NCBI GenBank assembly: GCA_014376785.1
Contig: JACMQW010000007.1
Location: 1-64,000 of the forward strand
Reading direction: 5' to 3'
Origin: Oligoflexia bacterium
GTDB lineage: Bacteria > Bdellovibrionota > UBA1018
Length of the DNA stretch: 64,000 nt
Below, piece after piece: positions 28,006 through 39,822 of the stretch (position 1 is its first letter; every line of letters begins with the position of its first letter). The notes beneath the pieces are model-generated. The model had not been told where the DNA came from and made no database searches. It saw only the letters and a program-made list of their open reading frames with translations. The translations under genes were made by a program, and so were the position numbers.

Positions 28006-29448
28006 ATGATCCCATCATCCATCCGGTTACGCATCTTTTTGATCCTCAGTTTCACGGCGCTTTCTCTCAGCGGTGCTTGGGCGGCCTATGAACCGAGCTC
28101 AACTCTCTCATTGACCAAACCTTTCGATCCAGACCGTGCTTTTAGAGCCCACTATGGAACGAAGGATGCTGCTCGCGAAGCCATAATGAGCACCCCAGGC
28201 CTGCCCTCGAATATTCATCAGATGGCTCTGAATGATTTTGACAACCGGATCGACGAAACTTTTCGCGTCCCCGCACCTTTGCGTGACACCGTCTCACTTT
28301 GGCTTCGGGTCTATACTGAGTTCACAACTGAGCAGACGGTGCTATTCGACAAAAAGCACCCTGAAGTCATCTACGAAGTTCTGGACTTTCGCGACCTCAA
28401 ACGGCGCTCTCGCAATGCCATGGCTTATGAACTCACTCGCGAAAGAAAACTGAAGAAACAAATGGCTGAATACCGAGTCGCTTTTTCTACTTTGATTAAA
28501 AAAAGTAAGAAGGGAAAGGTTTCTGCCGACGATAGCCGCCTGAGTGTCTTAGAAAAAAAGATCCTTCTCGCTCTGAGCCGCTCTGAGCATCAACACCCTC
28601 TTCGAGAGTGGAACACCGGTTTTAGAGCCCAAACGGGTCAGCGCGACCAAGTGGTTAAGGGATTACTTTCCGCAGAGACCTTCTTTCCCAAGATGGAGGA
28701 GATTTTTGAAGAATTGGGCATTCCAAAAGAGCTGACGCGGATTCCGCTCGTAGAAAGCTCATTTAACATCAACGCCCATTCAAAGGCAGGAGCCCAAGGC
28801 GTTTGGCAGTTTATGCCTGCGTCCGGAAAAGAGTTTATGAAAGTCGATGCCGCGCTCGGAATCGATGAACGCCTCTCACCCTTAAAGTCTACCGTGGCCG
28901 CTGCGCGACTTTTGAGAAGAAACCTCATCATCGCTGGGAACTGGCCGCTCGCCATAACGGCGTACAATCACGGCTACACGGGGATTAAGCCTCTTTCGCC
29001 TGCAGAAAGAGCGACCGCCCTCGATGGTCGCCTCTTCACCCTTTGTTCGAATAAACGTCGAACCTTGGGGTACGCGAGTTCAAATTACTACGCCGAGTTT
29101 TTAGCGCTTCTCCACGCAGAAGCTTATAAAGATCTCTTTTACGGAGACACTCCTCTGCCGGTTGCGCCTGCCCTCACCTTTCACCGGGTAAAAGTTCCGC
29201 TGAGCGGGCGAGATTTCGCGAGCCGGAATGGCATTCCACTTCAGGACTTTCGACTCTTTAATCCGGATGTGAAAAATATGAATGCCCGCCTACCCCTCGG
29301 GTTTCATGTCATTCTTCCTGGAAATGACGGAGAAATCGATGACCTGATCAGTTCGATTAAAGCCCGCGTGGTTCGCACGCGCCGCTTCGCAGGTAAAGAT
29401 CGAAAGCGTCAGACTAGGAGTTCACCGGCGGTTGCAATCTCACAATAG
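28006..29448 (+). CDS. MltD-like membrane-bound lytic murein transglycosylase (GH23)
   Basis: Signal peptide; LTRIPLVESSFNINAHSKAGAQGVWQFMPASGKEF...AITAYNHGYTG. Confidence 0.9.
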   Translation: MIPSSIRLRIFLILSFTALSLSGAWAAYEPSSTLSLTKPFDPDRAFRAHYGTKDAAREAIMSTPGLPSNIHQMALNDFDNRIDETFRVPAPLRDTVSLWLRVYTEFTTEQTVLFDKKHPEVIYEVLDFRDLKRRSRNAMAYELTRERKLKKQMAEYRVAFSTLIKKSKKGKVSADDSRLSVLEKKILLALSRSEHQHPLREWNTGFRAQTGQRDQVVKGLLSAETFFPKMEEIFEELGIPKELTRIPLVESSFNINAHSKAGAQGVWQFMPASGKEFMKVDAALGIDERLSPLKSTVAAARLLRRNLIIAGNWPLAITAYNHGYTGIKPLSPAERATALDGRLFTLCSNKRRTLGYASSNYYAEFLALLHAEAYKDLFYGDTPLPVAPALTFHRVKVPLSGRDFASRNGIPLQDFRLFNPDVKNMNARLPLGFHVILPGNDGEIDDLISSIKARVVRTRRFAGKDRKRQTRSSPAVAISQ

Positions 29449-29485
29449 AAAGCCACATTCAGCGAAGCGTTTTCGCGCCCAAGGG

Positions 29486-32329
29486 TCAAGGGCCTACAAC
29501 GTTGATGACACCTGGCTGCGCATAAACGAGTTCCGACCAAACGGGCGTTCCACGCTCATCAACGAGCGTGGGAGCAGCCGCGCCCTCAGGAACCTGCACA
29601 CCGATAAATCTACCAAGTCCCGTCTGAGCATTCGGCGTGGAGATGAGCTGATCTGACGCATCTAAGAGGTACCGCTCAGGAATAAGCGAACTTTTCTTGT
29701 CGAACGTTCCGATTCGCAGAGTACGACTTTCTTTGGGATTTCTCGGTAACGCTGCGTACGGGACGACTCCAGCGATCACTCCGCTGTAAGGGCTTACTCC
29801 ACCGGCGAGTTGCTTTAACCAGCCACTGACGCGGATTTCGTTGAAATAGAACAACGTCATAAGCCCCGTTTTAGAATCGCGCTCTCCGAGTCTCACACGG
29901 TAGCGATTCTTATAACTTTTCTCATCCGTAAGCAGGTCGACGAAGACTGGGTAGTCCCCGAAAAATGAGACGTCGGAAATTTTCAGAATACCTTTTCGAT
30001 CTGAAATCCCCACTTTTCCGGATTGGCCTACGATCTCTCCGGTGAGGTTCGGGAGCGTTTTCTCGTTTCGAGAGGAAGCATCGAGAACCAGAAATGAAAG
30101 GCTCTTCTTCTCGGCTTTAGGGATTTTCACGAACGTCGCGAGACCAGATTTCACCATCAGAGGAATCGCTCCTCTCACGCCACGAGACGAATCTCTAATA
30201 CTGAGAAGCGGTTGTCCGGGTTGGACATTTAGAAAGACGAAGGGTCTGGTAATGCTGTTCTCAACGAGTCCGTTTCTTAGGCCTTGATCCAAATAGATCG
30301 GCGCGTCCGCACGCCCTAAAAGTTCAACCTCTACTCCTCTCGGAGTTTCTCCGAACAAGATTCCGGTGCCCTCATGTGTGTTCATATGCGAAACAACCGA
30401 GAGAATTCGAATGGATGCGTTCGACAACATCGGCACACGGTTTTCGCTCGTCAGTTCGCCCGGTTTCGAAAAAATGAGGGTGGGCCAATGTTCCTTTTCA
30501 GTTCCATAGACCTCCCACCAGCGCGCTTGGTTTCCCGAAGCTAATCCTTCTAATGTCAGAGCTCTCTGACAAACGGTCAGCGATTCTTTATCCGCACTCG
30601 GAACAAAGGCTTCTACCCCGATCCGCGCCGTCTCGCACTTCTTCAGCTGGACTGCCGGAGTCAAAACCTGCTTGGAAGCATTCAGGCTGAGTTCCGTAAC
30701 GGTCGCACTTTCCGCGGTGGCTGAAAGTGTTTGAAGTTCTGGCTTCACATCTCCCTTAGGTGATTCGAAAGAGAACTTCGCGAGAGAAATTTCTGTTTCT
30801 CTTGATTTTGTGGGTGAAGCTGAGGTCGGGGCTGGAATTCCGACGTAGATCTTAGATGGAGAGAAAGACGAATCAACCTTCTTCTCAGCAGCAGAGGGTG
30901 CATTCCAATCAATAGAGATCCCCGAACGGTCTTGAGTAATTCCGTTTCCGTAAGACGCGCTCAAAGTGGAGTGGTCACCGAGCGCCCGGTGGATCGTTTG
31001 CACTGGGAGCACTGGAACACTCGGAACATTCTCAGAATGAAATGAGTAGTCAGAATTCTCTTCCTGCGAAGTGCCTTCGGTATCCGCAGCTAAATCATAG
31101 ATCGAAGCCACATCTGCTGAGTATTCACCTAGGTCGCCTGCTGGACTTGATCCGCTTACAGATGATTTATTCGCAGAGACTTGTGCGTTCGGGACGTGGA
31201 TCGTGGTTGCGACATCCGATGTCGGCGGTAAGGTGGCGATTTGATGAGTTTCAACCTTATCTTTCTGTTTTGGTGGGCCGGTGGATGGGGGCGGGCTCGT
31301 TTTTTGGATAGTCACCTGCTTTAGCTGACTATCCAGGGGGAGATCTGCACTTTCGGGAATGGCATCTAACGAAGTCGTTTGGAAGCTAGAGACCATCGCA
31401 TCCTGAGTTCTAGAAGGACGATCAACTTTTCGATCAGACGGCTTCGCAACATCGTTCATTGCATTCATCACCGCAGCATTGGCAGTGAGGGTTGCCTGAG
31501 GGAGTTTTTCTAAGGCTTGAGGAACTTCATCGAGCTGTTCGGAAGAGGAAGAAATATTTGCACGAGACGAGGCGGTCATTTGAATCGCATCGTTCGACGC
31601 GCTGATCGCTTTCGAATCGACTGACGCAACCTCTACTCCCTCGGGTAATAAGTCCATCGAGACGGGTTGCTTTTCAAATTTGTCCTCAGGAGAGGCAATC
31701 GCACTGAGCGCTAGCAGTCTCTGATCGCCCGGCGACTTTTCCGGGTCGCCTCCCAGGGCTGGGATTTCTTCATATTCGTAGGCGGGAGTTTTTTCGGCAA
31801 TTGCGATCGACTCGGACTCGTAACCTGTTTGGTCCATCGCTAAAAACTGGAAACGAACCCGTCGATAAACAGAGGCGAGCAATCGACTTTCTGTCTGCGG
31901 ATCGACTGCTTTTTCAAGGTCGGCTATCTCAGCTGCTTCAGCTTTCGAAAAGAGTGTGGACGTTGCCCGTGGAGCTGACGCCTGCGCAATTTTTAAGGAG
32001 ACCTGTTTTTTAACCGAGATCTTTCTAAACCGGGTGCTTGCCTGCGGAAGCTCCTCCGCCACGGCGAACTTTGAAACGCCCAACAGGCGCGTTTCTTCTG
32101 CAAAGATTTTTTCGTCATCCATCCGCGCAAGAGCCATAGACGAATGGGAAAGTTTCTTGAAAGCGGTTAAATCAACGGTAATCGAGCTGGTTTTGCTGAG
32201 TTTGTCGATCGTGGAGGTTGAAATGAGCGCAAGCGTACCGGTTGCAACCAGCGACACCGCCGCGGTCCATTGAGCAATTTGTCGGAGATTTCTCTGCGAC
32301 CCAGACTTCGTAATGAAAGCTCGTTCCAT
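29486..32329 (-). CDS. Large exported/anchored hypothetical protein (about 950 aa)
   Basis: N-terminal TM segment WTAAVSLVATGTLALIST, long Ser/Ala/Pro-rich low-complexity middle, beta-rich C-terminal region; no family recognised; ORF extends to 32347. Confidence 0.75.
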   Translation of the reverse strand: MERAFITKSGSQRNLRQIAQWTAAVSLVATGTLALISTSTIDKLSKTSSITVDLTAFKKLSHSSMALARMDDEKIFAEETRLLGVSKFAVAEELPQASTRFRKISVKKQVSLKIAQASAPRATSTLFSKAEAAEIADLEKAVDPQTESRLLASVYRRVRFQFLAMDQTGYESESIAIAEKTPAYEYEEIPALGGDPEKSPGDQRLLALSAIASPEDKFEKQPVSMDLLPEGVEVASVDSKAISASNDAIQMTASSRANISSSSEQLDEVPQALEKLPQATLTANAAVMNAMNDVAKPSDRKVDRPSRTQDAMVSSFQTTSLDAIPESADLPLDSQLKQVTIQKTSPPPSTGPPKQKDKVETHQIATLPPTSDVATTIHVPNAQVSANKSSVSGSSPAGDLGEYSADVASIYDLAADTEGTSQEENSDYSFHSENVPSVPVLPVQTIHRALGDHSTLSASYGNGITQDRSGISIDWNAPSAAEKKVDSSFSPSKIYVGIPAPTSASPTKSRETEISLAKFSFESPKGDVKPELQTLSATAESATVTELSLNASKQVLTPAVQLKKCETARIGVEAFVPSADKESLTVCQRALTLEGLASGNQARWWEVYGTEKEHWPTLIFSKPGELTSENRVPMLSNASIRILSVVSHMNTHEGTGILFGETPRGVEVELLGRADAPIYLDQGLRNGLVENSITRPFVFLNVQPGQPLLSIRDSSRGVRGAIPLMVKSGLATFVKIPKAEKKSLSFLVLDASSRNEKTLPNLTGEIVGQSGKVGISDRKGILKISDVSFFGDYPVFVDLLTDEKSYKNRYRVRLGERDSKTGLMTLFYFNEIRVSGWLKQLAGGVSPYSGVIAGVVPYAALPRNPKESRTLRIGTFDKKSSLIPERYLLDASDQLISTPNAQTGLGRFIGVQVPEGAAAPTLVDERGTPVWSELVYAQPGVINVVGP

Positions 32330-32397
32330 CGAACCCGAAATTTTCATGAGTATCCTGCGTAAAGGATAACCAGATTTTCACGGCTGAGCAAGCAAAC

Positions 32398-32435
32398 GGG
32401 GAGCGTTTCATCCTGCTTTGGTTAAACCGCTCCCC
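32398..32435 (-). terminator. Probable terminator hairpin downstream of atpC
   Basis: GGGGAGCG ... CGCTCCCC 8-bp stem flanked by AAAAT/GTTTG on the minus strand. Confidence 0.5.
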
Positions 32436-32456
32436 TACATTTTCTATTGCGTCGAT

Positions 32457-32876
32457 TTACTGACGAGTTTGAACTTCACGACCGGCGACTTGCTGACGAA
32501 TCAGCGAACGCTGAAGCTTCAACTCATACTTGCGAAAAAGTTTTGAATCGAGCTCGGGGTCGGTGAGTGCATTCTCCGCTTTTTTCTGAGCCGTACGAGC
32601 TCGGCTCGGATCGATTTCCTTCGCGAGCTCTACGGTTTCCGCGGTCACCGTAACGCTTTCTCCACCGCGCACTTCGAAAAAACCCGAAGTGATCACGCCA
32701 TGAATAGGATTTCCATCGAGCGGTTGAAAAGCAAACTCACCCGTCTCGAGGGTTCCGATCATATCCGCGTGCTGAGGAAGAATCTGAATCTGTCCTTCGC
32801 TACCGGGCAGGGTAACCGAAGAAACTTCGGTCGAACTAACCACCCGCTTTTCGGGGGAAAGAATATTCAACTGCAT
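32457..32876 (-). CDS. atpC: ATP synthase F1 epsilon subunit
   Basis: MQLNILSPEKRVVSSTEVSSVTLPGSEGQIQILPQHADMIGTLETGE. Confidence 0.95.
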   Translation of the reverse strand: MQLNILSPEKRVVSSTEVSSVTLPGSEGQIQILPQHADMIGTLETGEFAFQPLDGNPIHGVITSGFFEVRGGESVTVTAETVELAKEIDPSRARTAQKKAENALTDPELDSKLFRKYELKLQRSLIRQQVAGREVQTRQ

Positions 32877-32900
32877 CGACTTCTCCTCCCTAGTTCAGAA

Positions 32901-35251
<2,351 letters not shown>

Positions 35252-35268
35252 AACCTAGCCCCCAAGAC

Positions 35269-36774
35269 TTAAGCTGTGAAAGTTCCCGCAAACTCTTCGA
35301 GCGCGGCTGTGAGACGCGCCTGGAGATCTCCGTCGATCTTAGCGGTCTGCATCGACTTCAAGATTTCCGGATATTTACGGTGCATGAATTCAAGAATCTG
35401 CTTTTCATAACTCTTCAAAGAACTAACCGGATATTTATCCGTAAAGCCTTTGGTTCCGGCATAAACCATGAGCACTTGCTCCTCGACCGACATCGGCGAG
35501 TACTGGTCCTGCTTCAACATCTCAACCAAGCGGCTTCCCCGAGCTAGCTGCTTCTGGGTGGCGGCATCGAGATCGGATCCGAATTGGGAAAAAGCTGCCT
35601 TCTCGCGATATTGGGCGAGATCGAGGCGAAGCGTTCCGGAAACCTGCTTCATCGATTTAATTTGAGCCGCTCCTCCCACGCGTGAAACAGAGATACCCAC
35701 GTTCACTGCAGGACGCACTCCGGAGTGGAAAAGGTCGGTTTCCAAGAAAATCTGGCCATCCGTAATCGAAATCACGTTGGTCGGAATGTAGGCCGAAACG
35801 TCGCCTGCTTGGGTTTCGATAATGGGAAGCGCGGTCAGAGAACCTCCTCCCATTGCATCGGAAAGTTTAGCTGCCCGCTCTAGCAAACGAGAGTGCAAAT
35901 AGAACACGTCTCCGGGATATGCTTCCCGGCCCGGCGGCCGGCGAAGGAGAAGGGAAAGCTGACGGTAAGACTGCGCCTGCTTCGTCAAATCGTCATAAAC
36001 GATCAATGCGTGCTTCCCGTTATCGCGGAACCACTCGCCGATGGTCACGCCGGTGTATGCGGAAAGAAATTGCATCGGAGCTGATTCAGAAGCCGTTGCC
36101 GCAACAACCACGGTGTAATCGAGCGCCCCATATTGGCGAAGTTTATCAACAACCTGAGCAACGGTGGATTGCTTTTGTCCGATAGCGACGTAGATGCAAT
36201 AAACTCCGCGACCCTTTTGATTGATGATCGTGTCGAGAGCGACCGCTGTTTTACCGGTCTGACGATCTCCGATGATCAATTCGCGTTGGCCGCGCCCAAT
36301 CGGGATCATGGAATCAATGGCTTTAATTCCGGTCTGCAACGGTTCGTTAACCGACTGTCTTGCAACGATTCCAGGTGCTTTGATTTCAATCTTGCGCGTT
36401 TCTTTTGCGTTGATGTCGCCCTTGCCGTCGATCGGTATCGCGAGCGCGTTCACGACTCGGCCACAAAGCTCTTCTCCTACCGGGACCTGAACGATTTTGC
36501 CGGTTCTTTTAACGGAGGTACCTTATTTGATTGCAGATTCATCTCCGAGAATCGCAACACCGACAGCGTCGGTCTCGAGGTTCAGAATCATTCCGAAAAC
36601 GCCGCTGCCGAAATCGACAAGCTCTCCAGCCATCGCTTTCTCAAGGCCGTAAATTTTCGCGACCCCGTCTCCGACGGAAATGACGGATCCGGTTTCGGAA
36701 ATGTCGAGCTTCTTGTCGAAGTCTTTGAGTTGGGTCTTTAGGATCTGCGTGATTTCTTCGGGGCGAATTTGCAT
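35269..36774 (-). pseudogene. atpA: ATP synthase F1 alpha subunit interrupted by an in-frame TAA (36523-36525); possibly a sequence error
   Basis: ORFs 36774-36523 and 36453-35269 are in the same frame; conceptual read-through gives ...[48 protein letters not shown]...; P-loop [15 protein letters not shown] intact. Confidence 0.85.
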
Positions 36775-36798
36775 ATTTACCTCTGCTTAAAAACGAAA

Positions 36799-37368
36799 CT
36801 AAACGGAACGGGCGCCTACTGGTTTACCGTAAACCAGTCGCTCCCGAAGTTGATTGAGTTGTGATCGCATCGACCCATCGTAAGTCGTTCCGGCCACGGT
36901 AACCTTCAGTCCGGCGAGCAAGCTTGCGTCAACCGAAGCCCTAAATACGACCTTTTTGCCGAGTTTTCGCGTAAAATCGGCCGCAAGCGAATCAAGCTCT
37001 TTCTGATTCATGACATCTGCAGATACGACGTGACCGAGAGTAGCGCCTTCGCTTTCCAGACGAGCAATAACGAACGCGTTCGTCACCGCTTCAAGTAACG
37101 GTCCTCGTCCCTTTTCTGCAATCAGGGTTAAAAACTGAACCGTTAACTTTGAAAACTCCATTTGGGTTGCGATGGCTTTCGCAACAGAAGCTTTGTCTGC
37201 AGCCGAAATCACTGGGCTCGTTAGAGCTGCTTCAAGGCCAACGGAGGTTTTTACCGCCGAGACAAAAGCGGAAAGTTCGGACTCGATTTGATCGAGATCC
37301 GAATCCTTCAACCCGGCCTCTCGCGCAGCCTCTAACAACGCCGTGGCATAAGATCGACTGACGCTCAT
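36799..37368 (-). CDS. atpH: ATP synthase F1 delta subunit
   Basis: MSVSRSYATALLEAAREAG...GLKVTVAGTTYDGSMRSQLNQLRERL. Confidence 0.95.
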   Translation of the reverse strand: MSVSRSYATALLEAAREAGLKDSDLDQIESELSAFVSAVKTSVGLEAALTSPVISAADKASVAKAIATQMEFSKLTVQFLTLIAEKGRGPLLEAVTNAFVIARLESEGATLGHVVSADVMNQKELDSLAADFTRKLGKKVVFRASVDASLLAGLKVTVAGTTYDGSMRSQLNQLRERLVYGKPVGARSV

Positions 37369-37859
37369 CGGCTGGTCTCCACTTGTTTAGAGAAATCTTT
37401 AGTCATTTGCTCCCGCACTTCGCCCGTTATCCGTGAACGCAAATGAACTTCCGTTCTCAAAATAACCTGATTCGCCAGTTCCGCGCGAATTTGATCGCGA
37501 AATTCATGAATCATCGACTCGCTCGTGCGCTTCGAGTCGATGACGATTTGGTCAGCCGCGCGCTTTGCCTCAGTGACGATTCTTACCCTTGAAGACTCCA
37601 CTTCCTCGCGAATTTGTTGGGTCAGCGACGCAACCTCTGCATCCATCGTTGAAAGGCGTTGAGAATACTCTGCGTAGCGCTTCTGTGCTTCACGCAACTT
37701 TGCGTGAACTCGCTCGATTTCGTCTCGCAAAGTTGCGTGTCGATCCAACACAAAATCTTTCAACGGCTTTCGTAGAAAATAGACTAGCCCTGCGACTAGA
37801 ATCGCAAAGTTAATTAATGGATAAATGAGTCCGCTCAACGGCGAATGTTCCGACATCAT
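37365..37859 (-). CDS. atpF: ATP synthase Fo b subunit
   Basis: N-terminal TM followed by long helix FVLDRHATLRDEIERVHAKLREAQKRYAEYSQRL. Confidence 0.88.
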   Translation of the reverse strand: MMSEHSPLSGLIYPLINFAILVAGLVYFLRKPLKDFVLDRHATLRDEIERVHAKLREAQKRYAEYSQRLSTMDAEVASLTQQIREEVESSRVRIVTEAKRAADQIVIDSKRTSESMIHEFRDQIRAELANQVILRTEVHLRSRITGEVREQMTKDFSKQVETSR

Positions 37860-38311
37860 TATTGCCTCTTCGTGAGCATGTCCGAAATTTGGAGAGAGAG
37901 CCCTTCGACGTCGGCTTCAAGAGACCGCTTCAGGCTAGTGGATTGGGACTGAATAGATTCTAACGCTGCTTGCGTAATTCGCTTGGCCTCTTCGCGAGCG
38001 CCGGTCATGATTTTGGATTCTTCCGCTTTCACTTCACCCATCGCCCGCTCGAATTCAGCCCTCGCAAGCGTTCGCTCTTCATTCATTCGAGCTCGAAACT
38101 CTTCAAGTTTCGCATTGGCTTGCTTCACCAATTCTTCCGCCCGCTCGCGATCCGCTACCGTTTTCTGGTGCCGCGCTTCGATCAATTTTTGGAATGGTTT
38201 GAAGAAGACAGTGGGGACGATAAAAAAAATTACCGTAAATACGGCAAATTGAACGAAAAACGTAGAGTTTAAATCGAGTTGCGCGAGGATGGCGGCCACA
38301 AAAGTCTCCAA
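37859..38311 (-). CDS. ATP synthase Fo b'-type subunit
   Basis: N-terminal TM FFVQFAVFTVIFFIVPTVFFKPFQKLIEARHQKTVADRERAEELVKQAN; tandem with second b-type gene. Confidence 0.88.
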   Translation of the reverse strand: METFVAAILAQLDLNSTFFVQFAVFTVIFFIVPTVFFKPFQKLIEARHQKTVADRERAEELVKQANAKLEEFRARMNEERTLARAEFERAMGEVKAEESKIMTGAREEAKRITQAALESIQSQSTSLKRSLEADVEGLSLQISDMLTKRQ

Positions 38312-38438
38312 AATACGCTAAGTTATGAGCGAAGTTGTAGCTAACATGCACGATTCTTCACGGTCAAGGAAATCCAAAGATCTCTGCAACGAAGGAGAAA
38401 GGGGTGCCTTTAAAAAAGAAGGCTGTCCCCAAATAAGA

Positions 38439-38840
38439 TCAAAGAGGCCGCGAAGCCACGGTGGGAGAAGGTACGGAGGCGGAGTTGATCATTTTACTCG
38501 ATCCTTCGAAAATCACTCCCTCATCCACTTGAAGACTCGGCGTGACAATGCTGCCTCGGAATACAGCCGGAGCGTGCACTTCTACACGATGTCTTGCTTT
38601 AATATTCGCGTGCACTTCGCCACTGATAATGACGATTCCCGCGTCTATTTCTCCGCTCACTTTGGCTCCCTCTCCAATAATGAGGGTATCTGGGGTGAAG
38701 ATTTGACCTTTGAATGCTCCACCAATTCGAAGCGTTCCCTGAAACGTGAGTCGTCCCTCAAATTCCGAACCGGCGTCTAGAACGCCTGTAACAGCTGAAA
38801 ACGTGGCGGGGGTCGAAAGCGGGTTTTTTTTAGATCGCAT
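38439..38840 (-). CDS. Bactofilin (polymer-forming cytoskeletal protein)
   Basis: SEFEGRLTFQGTLRIGGAFKGQIFTPDTLIIGEGAKVSGEIDAGIVIISGEVHANIKARHRVEVH. Confidence 0.93.
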   Translation of the reverse strand: MRSKKNPLSTPATFSAVTGVLDAGSEFEGRLTFQGTLRIGGAFKGQIFTPDTLIIGEGAKVSGEIDAGIVIISGEVHANIKARHRVEVHAPAVFRGSIVTPSLQVDEGVIFEGSSKMINSASVPSPTVASRPL

Positions 38841-39796
38841 TAGCGAGAAGTTTGCATGAGGCTGATCAGACGTTCAAGCTCTTCGCGCGACGAATAATGA
38901 AGAACGAACTTTCCTCGTTTTTCATTTCCTTTGAGTTCAGCCTTAATGCCGACGGCGCGTGTAATTTCGAGCGCGAGGTTTTTCAGACGAGACTGTACTG
39001 GAGTAAGGTTCTTCATCGCCTCAGCAACTACGTTTCCCGTGGAACCGAATTTCTTTTGCATTTCTGCAACCAGGGCCTCCGTTGCGCGGACTGACAATTT
39101 TCCTTCGATGATTGCTTTTCGAGCGAGCAGCCTTTGATCTTGGTCTTCCAGCGAAAGGAGCGACTTTCCGTGACCGAAGGAAAGGGTTCCCTTTTTGAGG
39201 TCATCAATGATCGCTTCAGGCAGGCGAAGCAAACGAACAAAGTTTGCAACCGTGGAGCGCTCTTTTCCGACGCGCTCCGCCGTTTCGTCCTGGGTGAGGT
39301 TGAAATCTTGCATCAATTGCAGGTAAGCCAGGGCTTCATCGATGCAATTTAAATTGGACCTTTGGATGTTTTCGACGAGCGCCAACTCAAGCGCTTCTTT
39401 GTCCGTCGATTTTCGGATGACAATGGGAACTTGTTTTAATCCGGCGATTTTTGCTGCTCTGAGCCGTCTCTCGCCCGCAATCAGCTGATATCCCACTGGC
39501 CCCTTGCGGACAACCAAAGGTTGAATAATGCCGTTGGTCAAAATCGACTGAGACAGTTCGTTCAGTTCGCTTTCTATAAATTCCCGGCGGGGCTGATAAG
39601 GGTTCGGAACGATGTCTTCGATATTGGCAAATGAAAGACCAGGAATTCTATTGGCCTGCGTCATTTCTGGTGCCGGAATAGCGGGTCCTGCCGCTTGAGC
39701 ACCGACCCCCATGGGATGGTGTGTCGCAGTCTGCGTCGGCTGACTCATTGGTAAGAGTGATGCGAGTCCTTTTCCTAAAACTGGTCTTTGTGCCAT
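38840..39796 (-). CDS. parB: Chromosome partitioning protein ParB
   Basis: RPVLGKGLASLLP; DIVPNPYQPRREFIESELNELSQSI; LIAGERRLRAAKIAGL; ALVENIQRSNLNCIDEALAY. Confidence 0.97.
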   Translation of the reverse strand: MAQRPVLGKGLASLLPMSQPTQTATHHPMGVGAQAAGPAIPAPEMTQANRIPGLSFANIEDIVPNPYQPRREFIESELNELSQSILTNGIIQPLVVRKGPVGYQLIAGERRLRAAKIAGLKQVPIVIRKSTDKEALELALVENIQRSNLNCIDEALAYLQLMQDFNLTQDETAERVGKERSTVANFVRLLRLPEAIIDDLKKGTLSFGHGKSLLSLEDQDQRLLARKAIIEGKLSVRATEALVAEMQKKFGSTGNVVAEAMKNLTPVQSRLKNLALEITRAVGIKAELKGNEKRGKFVLHYSSREELERLISLMQTSR

Positions 39797-39822
39797 CTTC
39801 AATCCCCCGTTAGGCAAATCCA

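Noticed and set aside
36133-36741. 202-aa plus-strand ORF spanning the atpA stop region
   Set aside because: Antisense to atpA; protein is low-plausibility and atpA homology is clear on the other strand.
35269-36774. Interpretation of the atpA stop as a reassigned genetic code
   Set aside because: TAA is used as a normal terminator elsewhere in the window (for example atpC, rpmH, rnpA), and no other conserved gene here shows an internal TAA.
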